NCBI RefSeq assembly: GCF_006494655.1
Contig: NZ_VHIM01000001.1
Coordinates: 186,001 to 250,000 of the forward strand
DNA length: 64,000 nucleotides
Reading direction: 5' to 3'
Source: Arthrobacter agilis
GTDB lineage: Bacteria > Actinomycetota > Actinomycetes > Actinomycetales > Micrococcaceae
The position numbers were made by a program, and so were the translations under genes. The notes under the pieces were generated by a model. The model did no database searches. It saw only the letters and a list, made by a program, of their open reading frames with translations, and was not told the DNA's origin. Positions 38,184-47,575 of the stretch are shown piece after piece. How positions within the stretch are numbered: the first letter of the stretch is position 1; the number at the start of each line of letters is the position of its first letter.

Positions 38184-41100
38184 CTACGGACGCGCCTCCC
38201 CGACCCACACATCGTCGTAGCGCGCGACCACGGGGGCATTCGTCGCGGACCCCGAGAGGTAGGACGTGAAGCCGGCACGCCCCGGCTTCTGGAAGTCGGC
38301 TGCCGCGTCGCTCGTGGACAGCTGCCAGCTCGCCGGCTCCGCGGTGCCGACCGGCCAGACCTTCATGCGGATGACCGTCGGCGAGGTGCCGACCGCCTGG
38401 GCCCTGACCACCAGTTCCTTCCCCTGGGTGTAGTCCAGTGAGGAGATGACCGTCTGGTTCACGAGGATGGTGTCCTTGCGGAGCAGGAAACCGGTCACCG
38501 ACCCATTCGGCTGGAACTGCAGTTTCGCCGTGTAAGCACCCGCCCCGGTCACGTCGCGCACCAGGAACGACTGGTGCACCCCTCCCCCGGTGGCCACCTT
38601 GTCCAGGGAGATGGTCGTACGGACCTCCGTATCGGTCGAGGACACCGAGTTCAGGTAGACGGAGGGTCCGGCACCCGCGGAACCCATGCGGAGCTGCCCC
38701 TTCCCGTTGGCGACCGAGAAGTTGGCGAGCGTGCCCGAGTAGGAGTACGCCCCGCCGACGTCTGCGCTGCCCCAGCCCGAGCCGAGGACCCTGGCGAAGG
38801 CGTCGGTCGCGAACGCCCGCGGCTCGATGACCGGCACCTCGACGATCAGACGCTGCTCGGACCGGGCCTCACCGCCGTCCTCGTCGCGGACGACGAGTGC
38901 GACCGTGTAGGTGCCGGCAGCGGCGTAGGTGTGGCTCGCGAGCTTCCCTGTGGCCGTCGCCCCGTCCCCGAACGACCAGCTGTACGAGAGCACGGCGGAT
39001 TCGACGTCCGTGGACCGGGCGGCGTCGACCGTGAGGTCCAGCCCGGACACCGCAGGGGTGAACGAACTGGTCGGCAGGCTGTTGGCGACCGTGACGGTCT
39101 TCTCCGTCGTCGCCGTTCGGCCGGCGGCATCCGTCACCGTGAGGACCACGCTGTAGGCGCCGTCTGCAGCGAACCGGTGCGTGGGCGTCGCGCCGACTCC
39201 TTTGGTCCCGTCCCCGAAGTCCCAGGCGTAGCCGGCGACGGTCCCCGTGGAGGACGTGGCATCGACTGTCAGCTTCCGGCCGAGGGTGCTCGCGTCGAAC
39301 GCGGCGAGCAACTGGGGTGATACCGACACGGATTGCGTCGTCGAGGCCTTCGCGCCACGCCCGTCCGTGACCGTCAGTGTCACGTCGTACGTGCCGGCAG
39401 CACGGTAGACGTGCGACGGCTCGGCGCCGGTGCCGGTCGTACCGTCACCGAAGGTCCACGAGTAATCCGAGATCGCCCCGTTCGGGCTCGTGCTTCCCGC
39501 ACCGCTGAACGATGCGGAGAGGTTGTCGGTGCGGACGGAGAACGTGGCCGTCGGGCTGGCCGGCGGTGCTACCTGCGCCGTGACCGTCCTGGTCACGCTC
39601 GCCGTCGCCCCGTCGTTGTCCGTCACGGTGAGCGTCACCTCGTAGGAACCGGCGGCGGCGTAGGCGTGCTGTGCGGTCCGCCCCGTCGCCGTCGCCCCGT
39701 CCCCGAACGTCCAGGCGTAGCCGGCGATCGTGCCGTCGGCGTCGGTCGTCTCGGAGCCGTCCACCGTGACGCGGAGATCGGTCGTCGAGACCTGGAAACC
39801 TGCCGTCGGCGACTGGTTGACCCGGGTGACATCCACGGTCGAGGCGAACCGGCCGGTCAGCCCCTTGTCGTCCGTCACCGTCAGCGTGACCTCGTAGGAG
39901 CCGGAGGCCGCGAACCGGTGGTCGGCAACGGCACCGGTGCCGGTCGAGCCGTCCCCGAAGTCCCAGCCGTATGCCGTGATCGAGCCGTCGGAATCCGTCG
40001 ACCCGCTCGCGTCGAAGCGCCCGTCCAGACCCGTGCTCGTCGTGTCGAACGTTGCGACGGGTGCCGCGTTGCTCACCTGGATCCGGCGCTCGGTACTGGT
40101 CCGGCCGCCACGGTCGTCGACGACCACCAGGGTCACCGTGTAGGTCCCGTCGCGTCCGAACAGGTGGGTCGACGTCGGGCCGTCCGCCGTCGCGCCGTCC
40201 CCGAAGTCCCAGCTGTACGACGCGATGGAGCCGTCGGGATCCTTCGACCCGGAGGCGCCGAACGCGACGGAGAGGCCGGTTTGCGTGGCCTGGAGGTCGG
40301 CGACGGGAAGGACGTTCGGCGCCGAGGCCGAGACGGTCTTCGTGGTGGTCGCCTTCCCTCCGCGGTTGTCCGTCACGGTGAGTGACACCTCGTAGGAGCC
40401 TGCCTTCGGGTAGGCGTGCTGGACGCGCGCTCCCTCCGCCGTCGTCCCGTCCCCGAAGGACCAGGACCATCCGGTGACGGTTCCGTCCGGGTCGCTGCTG
40501 CCGTTGCCGTCGAGCACGACGTTGAGGTCATCGACCTCCGAGGTGAACGCGGAGACCGGGAGCTTGTTCGGCGGGACGACGATCTCGTAGTGCGCCTTCA
40601 CCCTCTCCCCGGACAGCTCCTGCGGATACACGGCGATCTCATCGATGGATCCCGCGAAGAAGGCGCTGCTGGAGCCCCAGGTGCGGTCCCCGCCGATCCG
40701 CCAGAAGCCGGTGTAGGCCTGCGCTCCGGTCTGCGGATTCGTACCGACGATCGCGCCGTCGACGTAGAGCTTCATGCCTGCCGCCGATTGGCTGGCCACC
40801 ACGTGGTGCCACTCGTTGTCGTTGTAGGTCGCCGCCGTCTGGATGGTGTTGGTCTGGCCCGTGTAGGTCCCGAAGATCAGCTTGCCCGAATCCTCCATGT
40901 ACACGTGGCGGTCGTAGCTGCCGGACAGGCCCGTGTTGGCGTTGCCGAAGCCGATGATCTTCCCGCCGCGGCGGGTGTCCGTCTTGAACCAGGCCTCGAC
41001 GGAGTAGACCCGGGGGTTGTCCGTGGACTTCGTTGCAGCCGTCATGCCACTGGTGCCGTCGAAGGCGAACGCCTTCGTGGCGACACCCTTCACGACGCCG

Positions 41101-43634
41101 GTGGCCTCGCGGGTGACGTTGCCGCCCACCAGTCCTTCGGTCCGCGAGGTGGAGGAATCGGCAGCGTTCCCGGAGCCCGAGTCGTCGAGGCGCCAGAACA
41201 GGGCCGGATCGTCCGCATCGACGGCTTTGCCGTAGGCATCGGTGGCCGGCGCGGGCACTGCCGCGGTCCGGCCGCTCGCCGTGAAGTGGTTGAGCACCAC
41301 ACGACGGTCCAGGACAGCAGGGTAGAGCGCCACTTCGTCGATGTCACCGGCGAACCGGCTGGAGCTGGGCGAGTTGGGCCACCCATTCAGGTTGTCCCCG
41401 CCGATCCTCCAATACCCGCGGTATACCTGTCCGGCGGTGACGTCGGCCCGAGCCGCCTCGCGCAGCCCGTCGACGTACAGCGTCATGCCGTCCGCGCCCA
41501 TCGACGCTGTAATCAGGTGCCACTTGCCATCGTTGTACGCCCCGGCGGTGCGGAGGGTCGACGTCGCCCCGTTGTACACGCCGAAGGTGATGCGGCCGTC
41601 GTTCGACATGTAGACGTGCCGATCATTCTTGCTGGAGTCACCGGTCTTCGCGTTGCCGAATCCGATGATCTTGCCGCCCTTCGTCGACTCCGTGCGGATC
41701 CACGCCTCGACCGTGAAGGTGTCGGGCCCGGGCTCGACCGTGCTGGTCGCTCCGAACGCGCCGGCCGTCCCGTCGAAACGGGTCGTGGTGGTGGACGGCA
41801 TGAAGCCCTCCACGCCGCGGGTCAGCCCTGTGCCGGCGACCGCATCGTTGAAGCCGATGTTGTCGACGAAGGAGCTGCCGGACTGTTCGTTCAGGGGGAA
41901 GTACGCCGAAGCGCCGTCCTTCGCGATGAGGTCGGCATAGGCACTGCGGGTTCCCGCTCCCACCGTCACGGGGTCCGACCTCGGACCGATGTACTCGTTG
42001 CCGGCCGCATCCTTGACCCGGACCCGGTAGGTGTGGGTCGCTCCTGCGGTGCGCGAGGTGTCGAAGTACCCCAGGGTCTTGACCTTCCACCAGCTCGAGG
42101 GCTCGGTGATCGTCGTGATCGCGGTGAGGCTGTTGTCTCGCAGGAGTTCGTAGGTGAGCTTCTCGTCGTCGTAGTCCCACGTGGTGGGCCAGGCGACGCG
42201 GACCGATCCGGCCTCCAGGGAGACGGCGGTCGGCTTGAGGGCCGTCGTGTACTCCGGACGGATCTTGTTCGGTGCGACGGTCCTCGGCCCGAAGACGGCG
42301 AGACCCTGCTGGGCCACTCCGTTGACGGTGGTGAATTCCCCGCCGACCACGACCTTCGTGCCGTTGTTGTCCATCGCCCAGCCGCCCTGGTACTGGTTCG
42401 TGTAGAAGCCCGTATTGATCGACGGGTACCAGTGGAGCTGGGTGGGGGTGGGCTGGCCCGAGTAGAGGCTGTTGCTGCCCGGCGGCGCCTGGTCGGTGCC
42501 CGTCGCGTAGGTCGTGTTCCCCATCAGCCGCCGCCAGATCTGCGGGTTCTCCTCGGGGAAGCTCCCGACAGATGCGCAGTCGTGCGCGTGGGAGACGAAA
42601 TACATGATGTCCCCCATGACCGAGACGTCGCTCGTGGACCCGTAGCAGTTGTCGAGCCAGATGAGGTCACCCGTCGCGAAATCAGCGGCGAAGCGTCCGT
42701 CGAACCAGTGGCCTCCGTCCCCATTGGCGCCTGCGTACACGACCCCGTCGCGAAGGACCATCTGCGTCACCCATGAGGAACTGGTGCCCGCGGCCGCCGG
42801 GATCGGCGTGCTCGACCAGGCCTGGTTCGCTCCGGAGACGCCGTCGACGGCGCCGACGCCGATCTGGCGGGCACCGTTCAGCTGCTGGAAACGCCCGCCG
42901 AGGACGACGCGGCTGTTGTCCGGGGCAGCGACGATGGACTGCACCATGCCGGTGGCGTCCGGTGCCCACGGCAGGAGAGCGCCCGTGGTGCGGGCGACGG
43001 CGGCGACGTTCGAGCGCGAGGACCCTCCTGCGTTCGCGAAGGATCCGCCGAAGAACACCCGGTCACCCGTCACGGCGATCCCGTAGACACTCCCCGACGC
43101 GGAGGACTTGAACGTCGGGTCCAGCGCACCTGTCGCGGTCGTGAACGCCGCGATCTTGCTGCGCGCCTGACCGCTGACCGTGGTGAAGTCCCCTCCGATG
43201 AAGAGCTGCTTCCGGTCACTCGTCAGTTCGATGGCCCGGGCCTGCGCGTTGAGATTCGGGTTCCACGCGAGGATGGCTCCCGTATCGATGTTGAAGGCCA
43301 TGGCGTTGTTCCGGACGACCTCCCCGGCACCGCCGACGGCCACCCCCGACGGCCGGGCGCGCGTGAAACTGCCGACCGCGTAGGCGATGTTGCCGTCGAC
43401 GGCGGTCGACCAGACCACGCCGTTGATCTGGGGGGCGACGAGCGAGTCGGCGCTGACCGTCGTCGGGAGCGTCGCGGGGACGGGCGCGACGACCGGATCG
43501 ACGGCCTGCGCCGGCAGAGCAGCGAAGGATGAGGCGAGGACCACGCTGACGGAAAACGTGGCGATGGCCTTCGCCACACGCGACACGAGCCAGGGACGGG
43601 AGTGGACGTTACGTGGTGCTCTGGGCTCAGACAT
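38184..43634 (-). CDS. Giant secreted surface protein: delta-60-like repeats, FnIII-like, two LamG, seven PKD domains
   Basis: 1,816 residues. Signal peptide (FSVSVVLASSFAALPAQA, cleaved near residue 45). Residues ~60-430 form a beta-propeller-like region of delta-60-type repeats (QLFIGGDFTTVSGQARSKIA, RVFFGGSFANAGG). An FnIII-like segment follows, then two LamG/concanavalin-like domains (~590-800 and ~830-1020), then seven PKD domains (~1030-1610), each with the W-x-F/W-G-D-G-T core. A final beta-sandwich of ~200 residues ends the protein. No LPxTG or membrane anchor is seen, so it may bind the polysaccharide it is encoded with. Start overlaps the flippase gene by 8 bp. Confidence 0.9.
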   Translation of the reverse strand: MSEPRAPRNVHSRPWLVSRVAKAIATFSVSVVLASSFAALPAQAVDPVVAPVPATLPTTVSADSLVAPQINGVVWSTAVDGNIAYAVGSFTRARPSGVAVGGAGEVVRNNAMAFNIDTGAILAWNPNLNAQARAIELTSDRKQLFIGGDFTTVSGQARSKIAAFTTATGALDPTFKSSASGSVYGIAVTGDRVFFGGSFANAGGSSRSNVAAVARTTGALLPWAPDATGMVQSIVAAPDNSRVVLGGRFQQLNGARQIGVGAVDGVSGANQAWSSTPIPAAAGTSSSWVTQMVLRDGVVYAGANGDGGHWFDGRFAADFATGDLIWLDNCYGSTSDVSVMGDIMYFVSHAHDCASVGSFPEENPQIWRRLMGNTTYATGTDQAPPGSNSLYSGQPTPTQLHWYPSINTGFYTNQYQGGWAMDNNGTKVVVGGEFTTVNGVAQQGLAVFGPRTVAPNKIRPEYTTALKPTAVSLEAGSVRVAWPTTWDYDDEKLTYELLRDNSLTAITTITEPSSWWKVKTLGYFDTSRTAGATHTYRVRVKDAAGNEYIGPRSDPVTVGAGTRSAYADLIAKDGASAYFPLNEQSGSSFVDNIGFNDAVAGTGLTRGVEGFMPSTTTTRFDGTAGAFGATSTVEPGPDTFTVEAWIRTESTKGGKIIGFGNAKTGDSSKNDRHVYMSNDGRITFGVYNGATSTLRTAGAYNDGKWHLITASMGADGMTLYVDGLREAARADVTAGQVYRGYWRIGGDNLNGWPNSPSSSRFAGDIDEVALYPAVLDRRVVLNHFTASGRTAAVPAPATDAYGKAVDADDPALFWRLDDSGSGNAADSSTSRTEGLVGGNVTREATGVVKGVATKAFAFDGTSGMTAATKSTDNPRVYSVEAWFKTDTRRGGKIIGFGNANTGLSGSYDRHVYMEDSGKLIFGTYTGQTNTIQTAATYNDNEWHHVVASQSAAGMKLYVDGAIVGTNPQTGAQAYTGFWRIGGDRTWGSSSAFFAGSIDEIAVYPQELSGERVKAHYEIVVPPNKLPVSAFTSEVDDLNVVLDGNGSSDPDGTVTGWSWSFGDGTTAEGARVQHAYPKAGSYEVSLTVTDNRGGKATTTKTVSASAPNVLPVADLQATQTGLSVAFGASGSKDPDGSIASYSWDFGDGATADGPTSTHLFGRDGTYTVTLVVVDDRGGRTSTERRIQVSNAAPVATFDTTSTGLDGRFDASGSTDSDGSITAYGWDFGDGSTGTGAVADHRFAASGSYEVTLTVTDDKGLTGRFASTVDVTRVNQSPTAGFQVSTTDLRVTVDGSETTDADGTIAGYAWTFGDGATATGRTAQHAYAAAGSYEVTLTVTDNDGATASVTRTVTAQVAPPASPTATFSVRTDNLSASFSGAGSTSPNGAISDYSWTFGDGTTGTGAEPSHVYRAAGTYDVTLTVTDGRGAKASTTQSVSVSPQLLAAFDASTLGRKLTVDATSSTGTVAGYAWDFGDGTKGVGATPTHRFAADGAYSVVLTVTDAAGRTATTEKTVTVANSLPTSSFTPAVSGLDLTVDAARSTDVESAVLSYSWSFGDGATATGKLASHTYAAAGTYTVALVVRDEDGGEARSEQRLIVEVPVIEPRAFATDAFARVLGSGWGSADVGGAYSYSGTLANFSVANGKGQLRMGSAGAGPSVYLNSVSSTDTEVRTTISLDKVATGGGVHQSFLVRDVTGAGAYTAKLQFQPNGSVTGFLLRKDTILVNQTVISSLDYTQGKELVVRAQAVGTSPTVIRMKVWPVGTAEPASWQLSTSDAAADFQKPGRAGFTSYLSGSATNAPVVARYDDVWVGEARP

Positions 43635-44895
43635 GCGTCTCAGACCGCCTTTTCTGCGGAGCGGAGGATGGGGTGGACGGGTACTCGGTATGCATGGGTG
43701 ATGCGAGGACGAAAAGACGAAGGAAGGCGGCCCCGGCGAGCGAGCCGGCCGCGGCGCACAGGGGCGCGAGGACGAAGGAGCCGGACACCGCGACCGCCGC
43801 GGTGGCCAGAGCCAGCGACAGGACGGTCTCCGTCAACCGGACGGCGAACACCGTGGATGCCTTGCCCCGCACGGCTGCGAGCGAGCCGTAGGGGATGCTG
43901 AGGCCGATCCCGAGGGCCAGGCACAGCCATCCGGTCACGGCCAGCGGATCGGGTGCCCGCCCGGTGAGCAGCGGACCGGCCACCGGCAGCAGGAGGAGCG
44001 CCGCGGTCGATCCGACGACGGTGAACACGGTCAGGGCGACCACTGCACGATCCGCGCGACGGAGCAGCTCGTGCAGGGGCCGTGAGGAGTCGCGGGCGTA
44101 GGAGGAGAACAGGAATGAGGAGAACCCTCCGACCAGGAGGAGCCCGGGTGCCGCGTAGACGCGGGCGATCTCGAGTTCTCCGGCCGCGGCGAGACCGACG
44201 ACGACGATGACGACGAAGCGGATGCTCGCAAGGAGCGCCGGCCGCAGACCCTGCTGGGCGGCGCGCCACACACCGAACGCCGCCACCCGGCGGAGGGCGG
44301 CCCTGCGAAGGGGCACGAGATACCGCTCTGCCCGGGGCAGAGCGAGGAGCCCGGCGAGGGCTCCGGCCGTCTGGCCCACCAGGACGGCAAGGATGAAGTC
44401 GATCATCTCCAGTCCGTCACGCGCCGCGACCAGGAGGAGGACGGCCGAGCCGAGGATCATCGTGACGTCCACCAGGGTGACCCGACCGAAGCTCAGCGTG
44501 ATCATGTGGTGGCGCCGCACGATCTCCTCGCCGATGAAGGCGAAGGCGGCCAGGCCGACGATCACCGACCCTGCGGGACCCGTGAAGCCGGCGACGAAGC
44601 TCGCGACAGCGACGACCACCGAGATGGACGTGGCCAGCAGGAGGAACCACACCTCGAGCGCTCCCCTGACCGCCGGGTCCCGACGGTCGAGCACGGTCAT
44701 GCTGTCACCGACGAAACCGCTGACCAGGCCTGACCCCAGCACGAAGATCCCGTAGAGGAGGCTGAACAGGCCGACTCCCGCGAGATCGATGCTTCTGCTC
44801 GCCACGAGGATCAGGAGCATGCTCCCGATGGCCTGGGTGCAGGGGGCGAGCGCTGCGAGTCCGGCCGGCAGGAGCCGCGCGATGCGCTGCCTCAT
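43627..44895 (-). CDS. Polysaccharide flippase-like membrane protein (MOP/Wzx-like)
   Basis: 422 residues with about twelve hydrophobic helices spaced as in the MOP superfamily. The opening QAIGSMLLILVASRSIDLAGVGLFSLLYGIFVLG resembles polysaccharide biosynthesis proteins. Position between the lipoprotein and the giant surface-protein gene, with 4-8 bp overlaps on both sides, supports a role in flipping lipid-linked repeat units. Similarity to named Wzx proteins is weak, as is usual in this family, so substrate is unknown. Confidence 0.82.
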   Translation of the reverse strand: MRQRIARLLPAGLAALAPCTQAIGSMLLILVASRSIDLAGVGLFSLLYGIFVLGSGLVSGFVGDSMTVLDRRDPAVRGALEVWFLLLATSISVVVAVASFVAGFTGPAGSVIVGLAAFAFIGEEIVRRHHMITLSFGRVTLVDVTMILGSAVLLLVAARDGLEMIDFILAVLVGQTAGALAGLLALPRAERYLVPLRRAALRRVAAFGVWRAAQQGLRPALLASIRFVVIVVVGLAAAGELEIARVYAAPGLLLVGGFSSFLFSSYARDSSRPLHELLRRADRAVVALTVFTVVGSTAALLLLPVAGPLLTGRAPDPLAVTGWLCLALGIGLSIPYGSLAAVRGKASTVFAVRLTETVLSLALATAAVAVSGSFVLAPLCAAAGSLAGAAFLRLFVLASPMHTEYPSTPSSAPQKRRSETHV

Positions 44896-45593
44896 TCGAA
44901 GCTGCCGCTGAAGGTGGCGACGGCGTGGTCGCCGTCCACGTCGAGGTAGAAGGTGGCCGCGCCGATGTCCTGGCCGACCTGGAACACGTAGGTGCCGGTG
45001 GCCGTGTCTCCGGGTGCAAGGGTCCCCGAGAGGTCCGCGGCTGCCTCGACGTCGTAGGCCGGAGCTGCGGGCAGTGCCTCGTCCCCGACGAGGAGCGTCG
45101 CCACCACGGAGTCGAGGGGGATCTCCTCGTCGGAGAGGTTCTTCACGTCGACGTCGATGGCGACGTAGTCGGCCCCCGTGACCGCCCCGACCCCGGTCGC
45201 CGTGATCGTCCCCCGGGCGAAGCCGCCGGTCGTGGCCGACAGTCCATCGCTCCAGGTGGCCTCGTCCGCGAAGGTGACAGGATCGACGGACTCCTGCCGG
45301 AGCGACGATCCTTCACCTCTGTCCACCTCCGGTGGTCCACTCGACGCAGGCTCGAAGGCCGGCCCCCCTGCCGGACCGCCGGTTTCACCGGGGTCCGGCC
45401 CGGGCTGCGGGTCGGCGGGACTCGCCGACGCCGATGCAGCAGGGGAGGCAGTCGCTGCCGGATCGTCACCGGCCTCGTCCTGCCCGCCGCTGCACCCGGT
45501 GACGAGCGCGCTGAAGGACAGGAGGACGAGTACGGTTCCTGCGAGACGGCGTGGGACGCCGGGGCGGCGGTGTGCCGTGTGACTGCGGTTCAT
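44892..45593 (-). CDS. Lipoprotein with DUF4352/FxLYD-like beta domain
   Basis: 233 residues. Lipobox near residue 34 (FSALVTGCSGG), then an Ala/Ser/Pro/Gly-rich linker to ~110, then a beta-sandwich at ~115-233 with VAIDVDVKNLSDEEIPLDSV and TLAPGDTATGTYVFQV, as in telokin-like DUF4352 lipoproteins. First gene of the second polysaccharide operon, ~43 nt downstream of the predicted transcription start. Its stop overlaps the flippase ATG. It may help assemble or sense the exported polymer (inference). Confidence 0.8.
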   Translation of the reverse strand: MNRSHTAHRRPGVPRRLAGTVLVLLSFSALVTGCSGGQDEAGDDPAATASPAASASASPADPQPGPDPGETGGPAGGPAFEPASSGPPEVDRGEGSSLRQESVDPVTFADEATWSDGLSATTGGFARGTITATGVGAVTGADYVAIDVDVKNLSDEEIPLDSVVATLLVGDEALPAAPAYDVEAAADLSGTLAPGDTATGTYVFQVGQDIGAATFYLDVDGDHAVATFSGSFE

Positions 45594-45642
45594 GTGAGAC
45601 CAATCTTTCGATGCGCCCCGAGAGGACGAACAAACTGTGGAC

Positions 45643-45688
45643 AGCCTAGAATCGGGGCCACATCAATACACGAGTAGTAACTACCTGT
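45643..45688 (-). promoter_or_regulatory. Activator-type promoter of polysaccharide operon II
   Basis: On the minus strand: ACAGGTA-N5-TACTCGT-N21-TAGGCT. The two heptamers (45688-45682 and 45676-45670) form an inverted repeat of TACYYGT. The TAGGCT (45648-45643) fits the actinobacterial -10 TANNNT. The heptamer falls at about -40 to -34, where a class II activator would sit. Start of transcription would be near 45636, 43 nt before the first gene. The same layout recurs at 49405-49450, 57380-57413 and 62948-62981. No other feature is seen in the 218-bp gap. Confidence 0.65.
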
Positions 45689-45811
45689 CGTCGCGCGGAT
45701 CGGAGCCCGGAACCACCCGCAGCTCAGGGATCGTGGCGCCCCGCCCGCCGGCGGCGGCGCGCGGGATCGCCGGGGAGGGCACGGCGGCAGTTCGTTGCGC
45801 TGATCGAGCGC

Positions 45812-46984
45812 CTACGAGCCGGCTCGGTCCAGCGGGAAGGCACCCGACCGGCGCCCCCTCGCTCCGCGCCGGCCTGCAAGCTCGGCGCACAGCTGCTCGT
45901 AGCCTTCGGCGACGCGGTCCCAGTCGTAGGCGAGGGCATCGGTCTGGGACTTCTTTCCCCTGAGAACCGTGTCCGACTCCGACGCCTCCGAGGCATGCAC
46001 GAGGTCGGGGATGTCGGCGGGACCCGAGAAGTATTCGCCGTTGCTCCCGAGCACCTCACGGTTGAAGTTCACGTCGAACGCATTCGTCGCGACGCCGGCT
46101 CCCATGGCGCGCAGCAGCGACGGGTTCGTGCCACCCACCGAATGACCGTGCCAGTAGATCCGCGCGTTGGCGTAGAGCTGGTCCAGCAACTCCTGGTCCC
46201 AGATCCCTCCGACGAAGCGCACCCGCCGGTCCCCCAGCGACTCGATCCGCCGTGTGTACTCGTCCGCGTAGGGCGCTAACCCCACGACCACGAGTGGAAG
46301 CGTGGCCTCGCTCCTCACATACCCCTCGACGATCACGTGGACATGGTTCTCCGGCTCGAAGCGGGCGACCACGAGGTGGTACCGACCCGGCTCGAGATCC
46401 ATCTCCGCGAGTCGGTCCGAGGCTCCGCCCTCGAGGATGGGGGCACCGTAGGCAAGATAGGTGCTCTCCACGCCGAACTCGGCGCGGTAGTAGTCCTGGA
46501 TGCCGGCGGCATCAGCGATGAGGGCGTCCGACCATCGGACCGCGAGGGATTCGGCCACCCGGTAGTAGCGCTTCCCCACGGTTCCCCATTTGGCGCGCTT
46601 CCACTCGAGGCCGTCGACGTGCGTCGCCACCGGGATGCCCGCCGCACGCAGGACCGGCAGCCAGGGCGAGTTCGCGGAGTTGAAGACGATCGCGACATCC
46701 GGGCGCCGGAAGAACAGATGTCCTGCCGACAGGCCCGTGTGGCTCAGCGTCTCGAGTGACCGCTTCTTGAGTGCCGGTAGATGCACCAGCCGCATGCCCT
46801 TGTACTCGGTCTCGGCCTCGGCGCCTTCGGTCGTCCTGCAGTAGACGACGACGTCGTGCCCGAGGGCGGCCAGACGTTGACCCACCTCCTCGACCGCTGT
46901 CTCGAAGCCCCCGTAGCGGGCAGGGACGCCGCGCGTGCCGACGAGGGCTATTCGGAGGGGCTTCGAGTGAGACAACTGATGCAT
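45812..46984 (-). CDS. DUF1972-type glycosyltransferase
   Basis: 390 residues from the ATG at 46984 (GGGAG 6 nt upstream); the frame is open further but without family sequence. The N-terminus IALVGTRGVPARYGGFETAVEEVG is the diagnostic DUF1972 opening found in rhamnosyltransferase-like enzymes. The GT-B C-domain has LVVARFEPENHVHVIVEGY, RVRFVGGIWDQELLDQLYANARIYWHGHSVGGTNPSLLRAM. It probably adds the second sugar, often rhamnose, to the lipid-linked primer (family knowledge; the sugar is not provable here). Its Shine-Dalgarno sequence lies in a hairpin stem. Confidence 0.92.
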   Translation of the reverse strand: MHQLSHSKPLRIALVGTRGVPARYGGFETAVEEVGQRLAALGHDVVVYCRTTEGAEAETEYKGMRLVHLPALKKRSLETLSHTGLSAGHLFFRRPDVAIVFNSANSPWLPVLRAAGIPVATHVDGLEWKRAKWGTVGKRYYRVAESLAVRWSDALIADAAGIQDYYRAEFGVESTYLAYGAPILEGGASDRLAEMDLEPGRYHLVVARFEPENHVHVIVEGYVRSEATLPLVVVGLAPYADEYTRRIESLGDRRVRFVGGIWDQELLDQLYANARIYWHGHSVGGTNPSLLRAMGAGVATNAFDVNFNREVLGSNGEYFSGPADIPDLVHASEASESDTVLRGKKSQTDALAYDWDRVAEGYEQLCAELAGRRGARGRRSGAFPLDRAGS

Positions 46985-46987
46985 GGC

Positions 46988-47030
46988 GGGCTCCCAGACG
47001 TGGTGTGCGGACTCCCCCGGGAGGGAGCCC
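46988..47030 (-). promoter_or_regulatory. Hairpin masking the glycosyltransferase ribosome-binding site
   Basis: On the minus-strand transcript GGGCTCCC (47030-47023) pairs perfectly with GGGAGCCC (46995-46988). The second arm contains the GGGAG Shine-Dalgarno sequence of the DUF1972 gene. A second pairing (TCCCGGGGGA-like) is possible in the loop. Translation of that gene may be conditional. Confidence 0.5.
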
Positions 47031-47048
47031 TGCACGGTGTGTGTTGGT

Positions 47049-47495
47049 TCAGCGGGCGGCTTCGTGGACCGCAGGAGCGTTGAGGAGCTCCAGGGTCCGC
47101 CGGAGGAAGGTACTCGAGGTGTGGACGGTGTAGGGGAAGTAGACGACCTCGACGCCCACCCTGCCGAAGGTCTCCTCGAGGGCGAGACCCTGGGGCGTGC
47201 CTTTCCAGTCATCTCCCTTGAAGAAGACGTTGAATCCCAGTTGCTTCCACATGTCGAGCTTGGTCGGCTCGGTCTCGGCGACGGCGCGATCCACGAACTG
47301 GACGCTCTGCACGATCTCCAGTCGCTCGATGAGGGGGATCACCGGGGTCCTGCCCTTGTTCTTCTGGAGCAGTTCGTCCGAGACGACCCCGGCGATCAGG
47401 AAGTCGCACTCGCTCTTCGCATGCCGGAGGAGGTTGAGGTGACCGACGTGGAACAGATCGAAGGCGCCGGCTGCATAACCGATACGGATTCCCAT
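47049..47495 (-). CDS. TagD-like cytidylyltransferase (glycerol-3-phosphate cytidylyltransferase family)
   Basis: 148 residues from the ATG at 47495, preceded by AAGGAAG with good spacing; the open frame extends much further upstream but is a shadow of the sugar transferase. The HxGH nucleotidyl-transfer motif is present in GAFDLFHVGHLNLLRHAKSECD, plus KGDDWKGT. The later RTEGISTT motif of TagD is changed to HTSSTFLRR. The enzyme should activate a phosphorylated alcohol with CTP; glycerol-3-phosphate is the family default but not assured. Paired functionally with the CDP-alcohol phosphotransferase of operon II (inference). Confidence 0.88.
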   Translation of the reverse strand: MGIRIGYAAGAFDLFHVGHLNLLRHAKSECDFLIAGVVSDELLQKNKGRTPVIPLIERLEIVQSVQFVDRAVAETEPTKLDMWKQLGFNVFFKGDDWKGTPQGLALEETFGRVGVEVVYFPYTVHTSSTFLRRTLELLNAPAVHEAAR

Positions 47496-47575
47496 GGAGC
47501 TTCCTTTGCTGCCGGGGTGCGATGCGGGAGCGTCCGCCGGCGCGGAGAGATCGGACGAGGACTGGTCGGTGCGCA

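Noticed and set aside
38184..40620. Repeated DNA across the PKD segment, considered as a CRISPR-like or mobile repeat
   Set aside because: The repetition comes from seven diverged in-frame PKD domains of ~80 codons, not short identical repeats with spacers.
40416..42776. 786-codon plus-strand frame
   Set aside because: Antisense to the PKD/LamG protein, whose domains are unmistakable.
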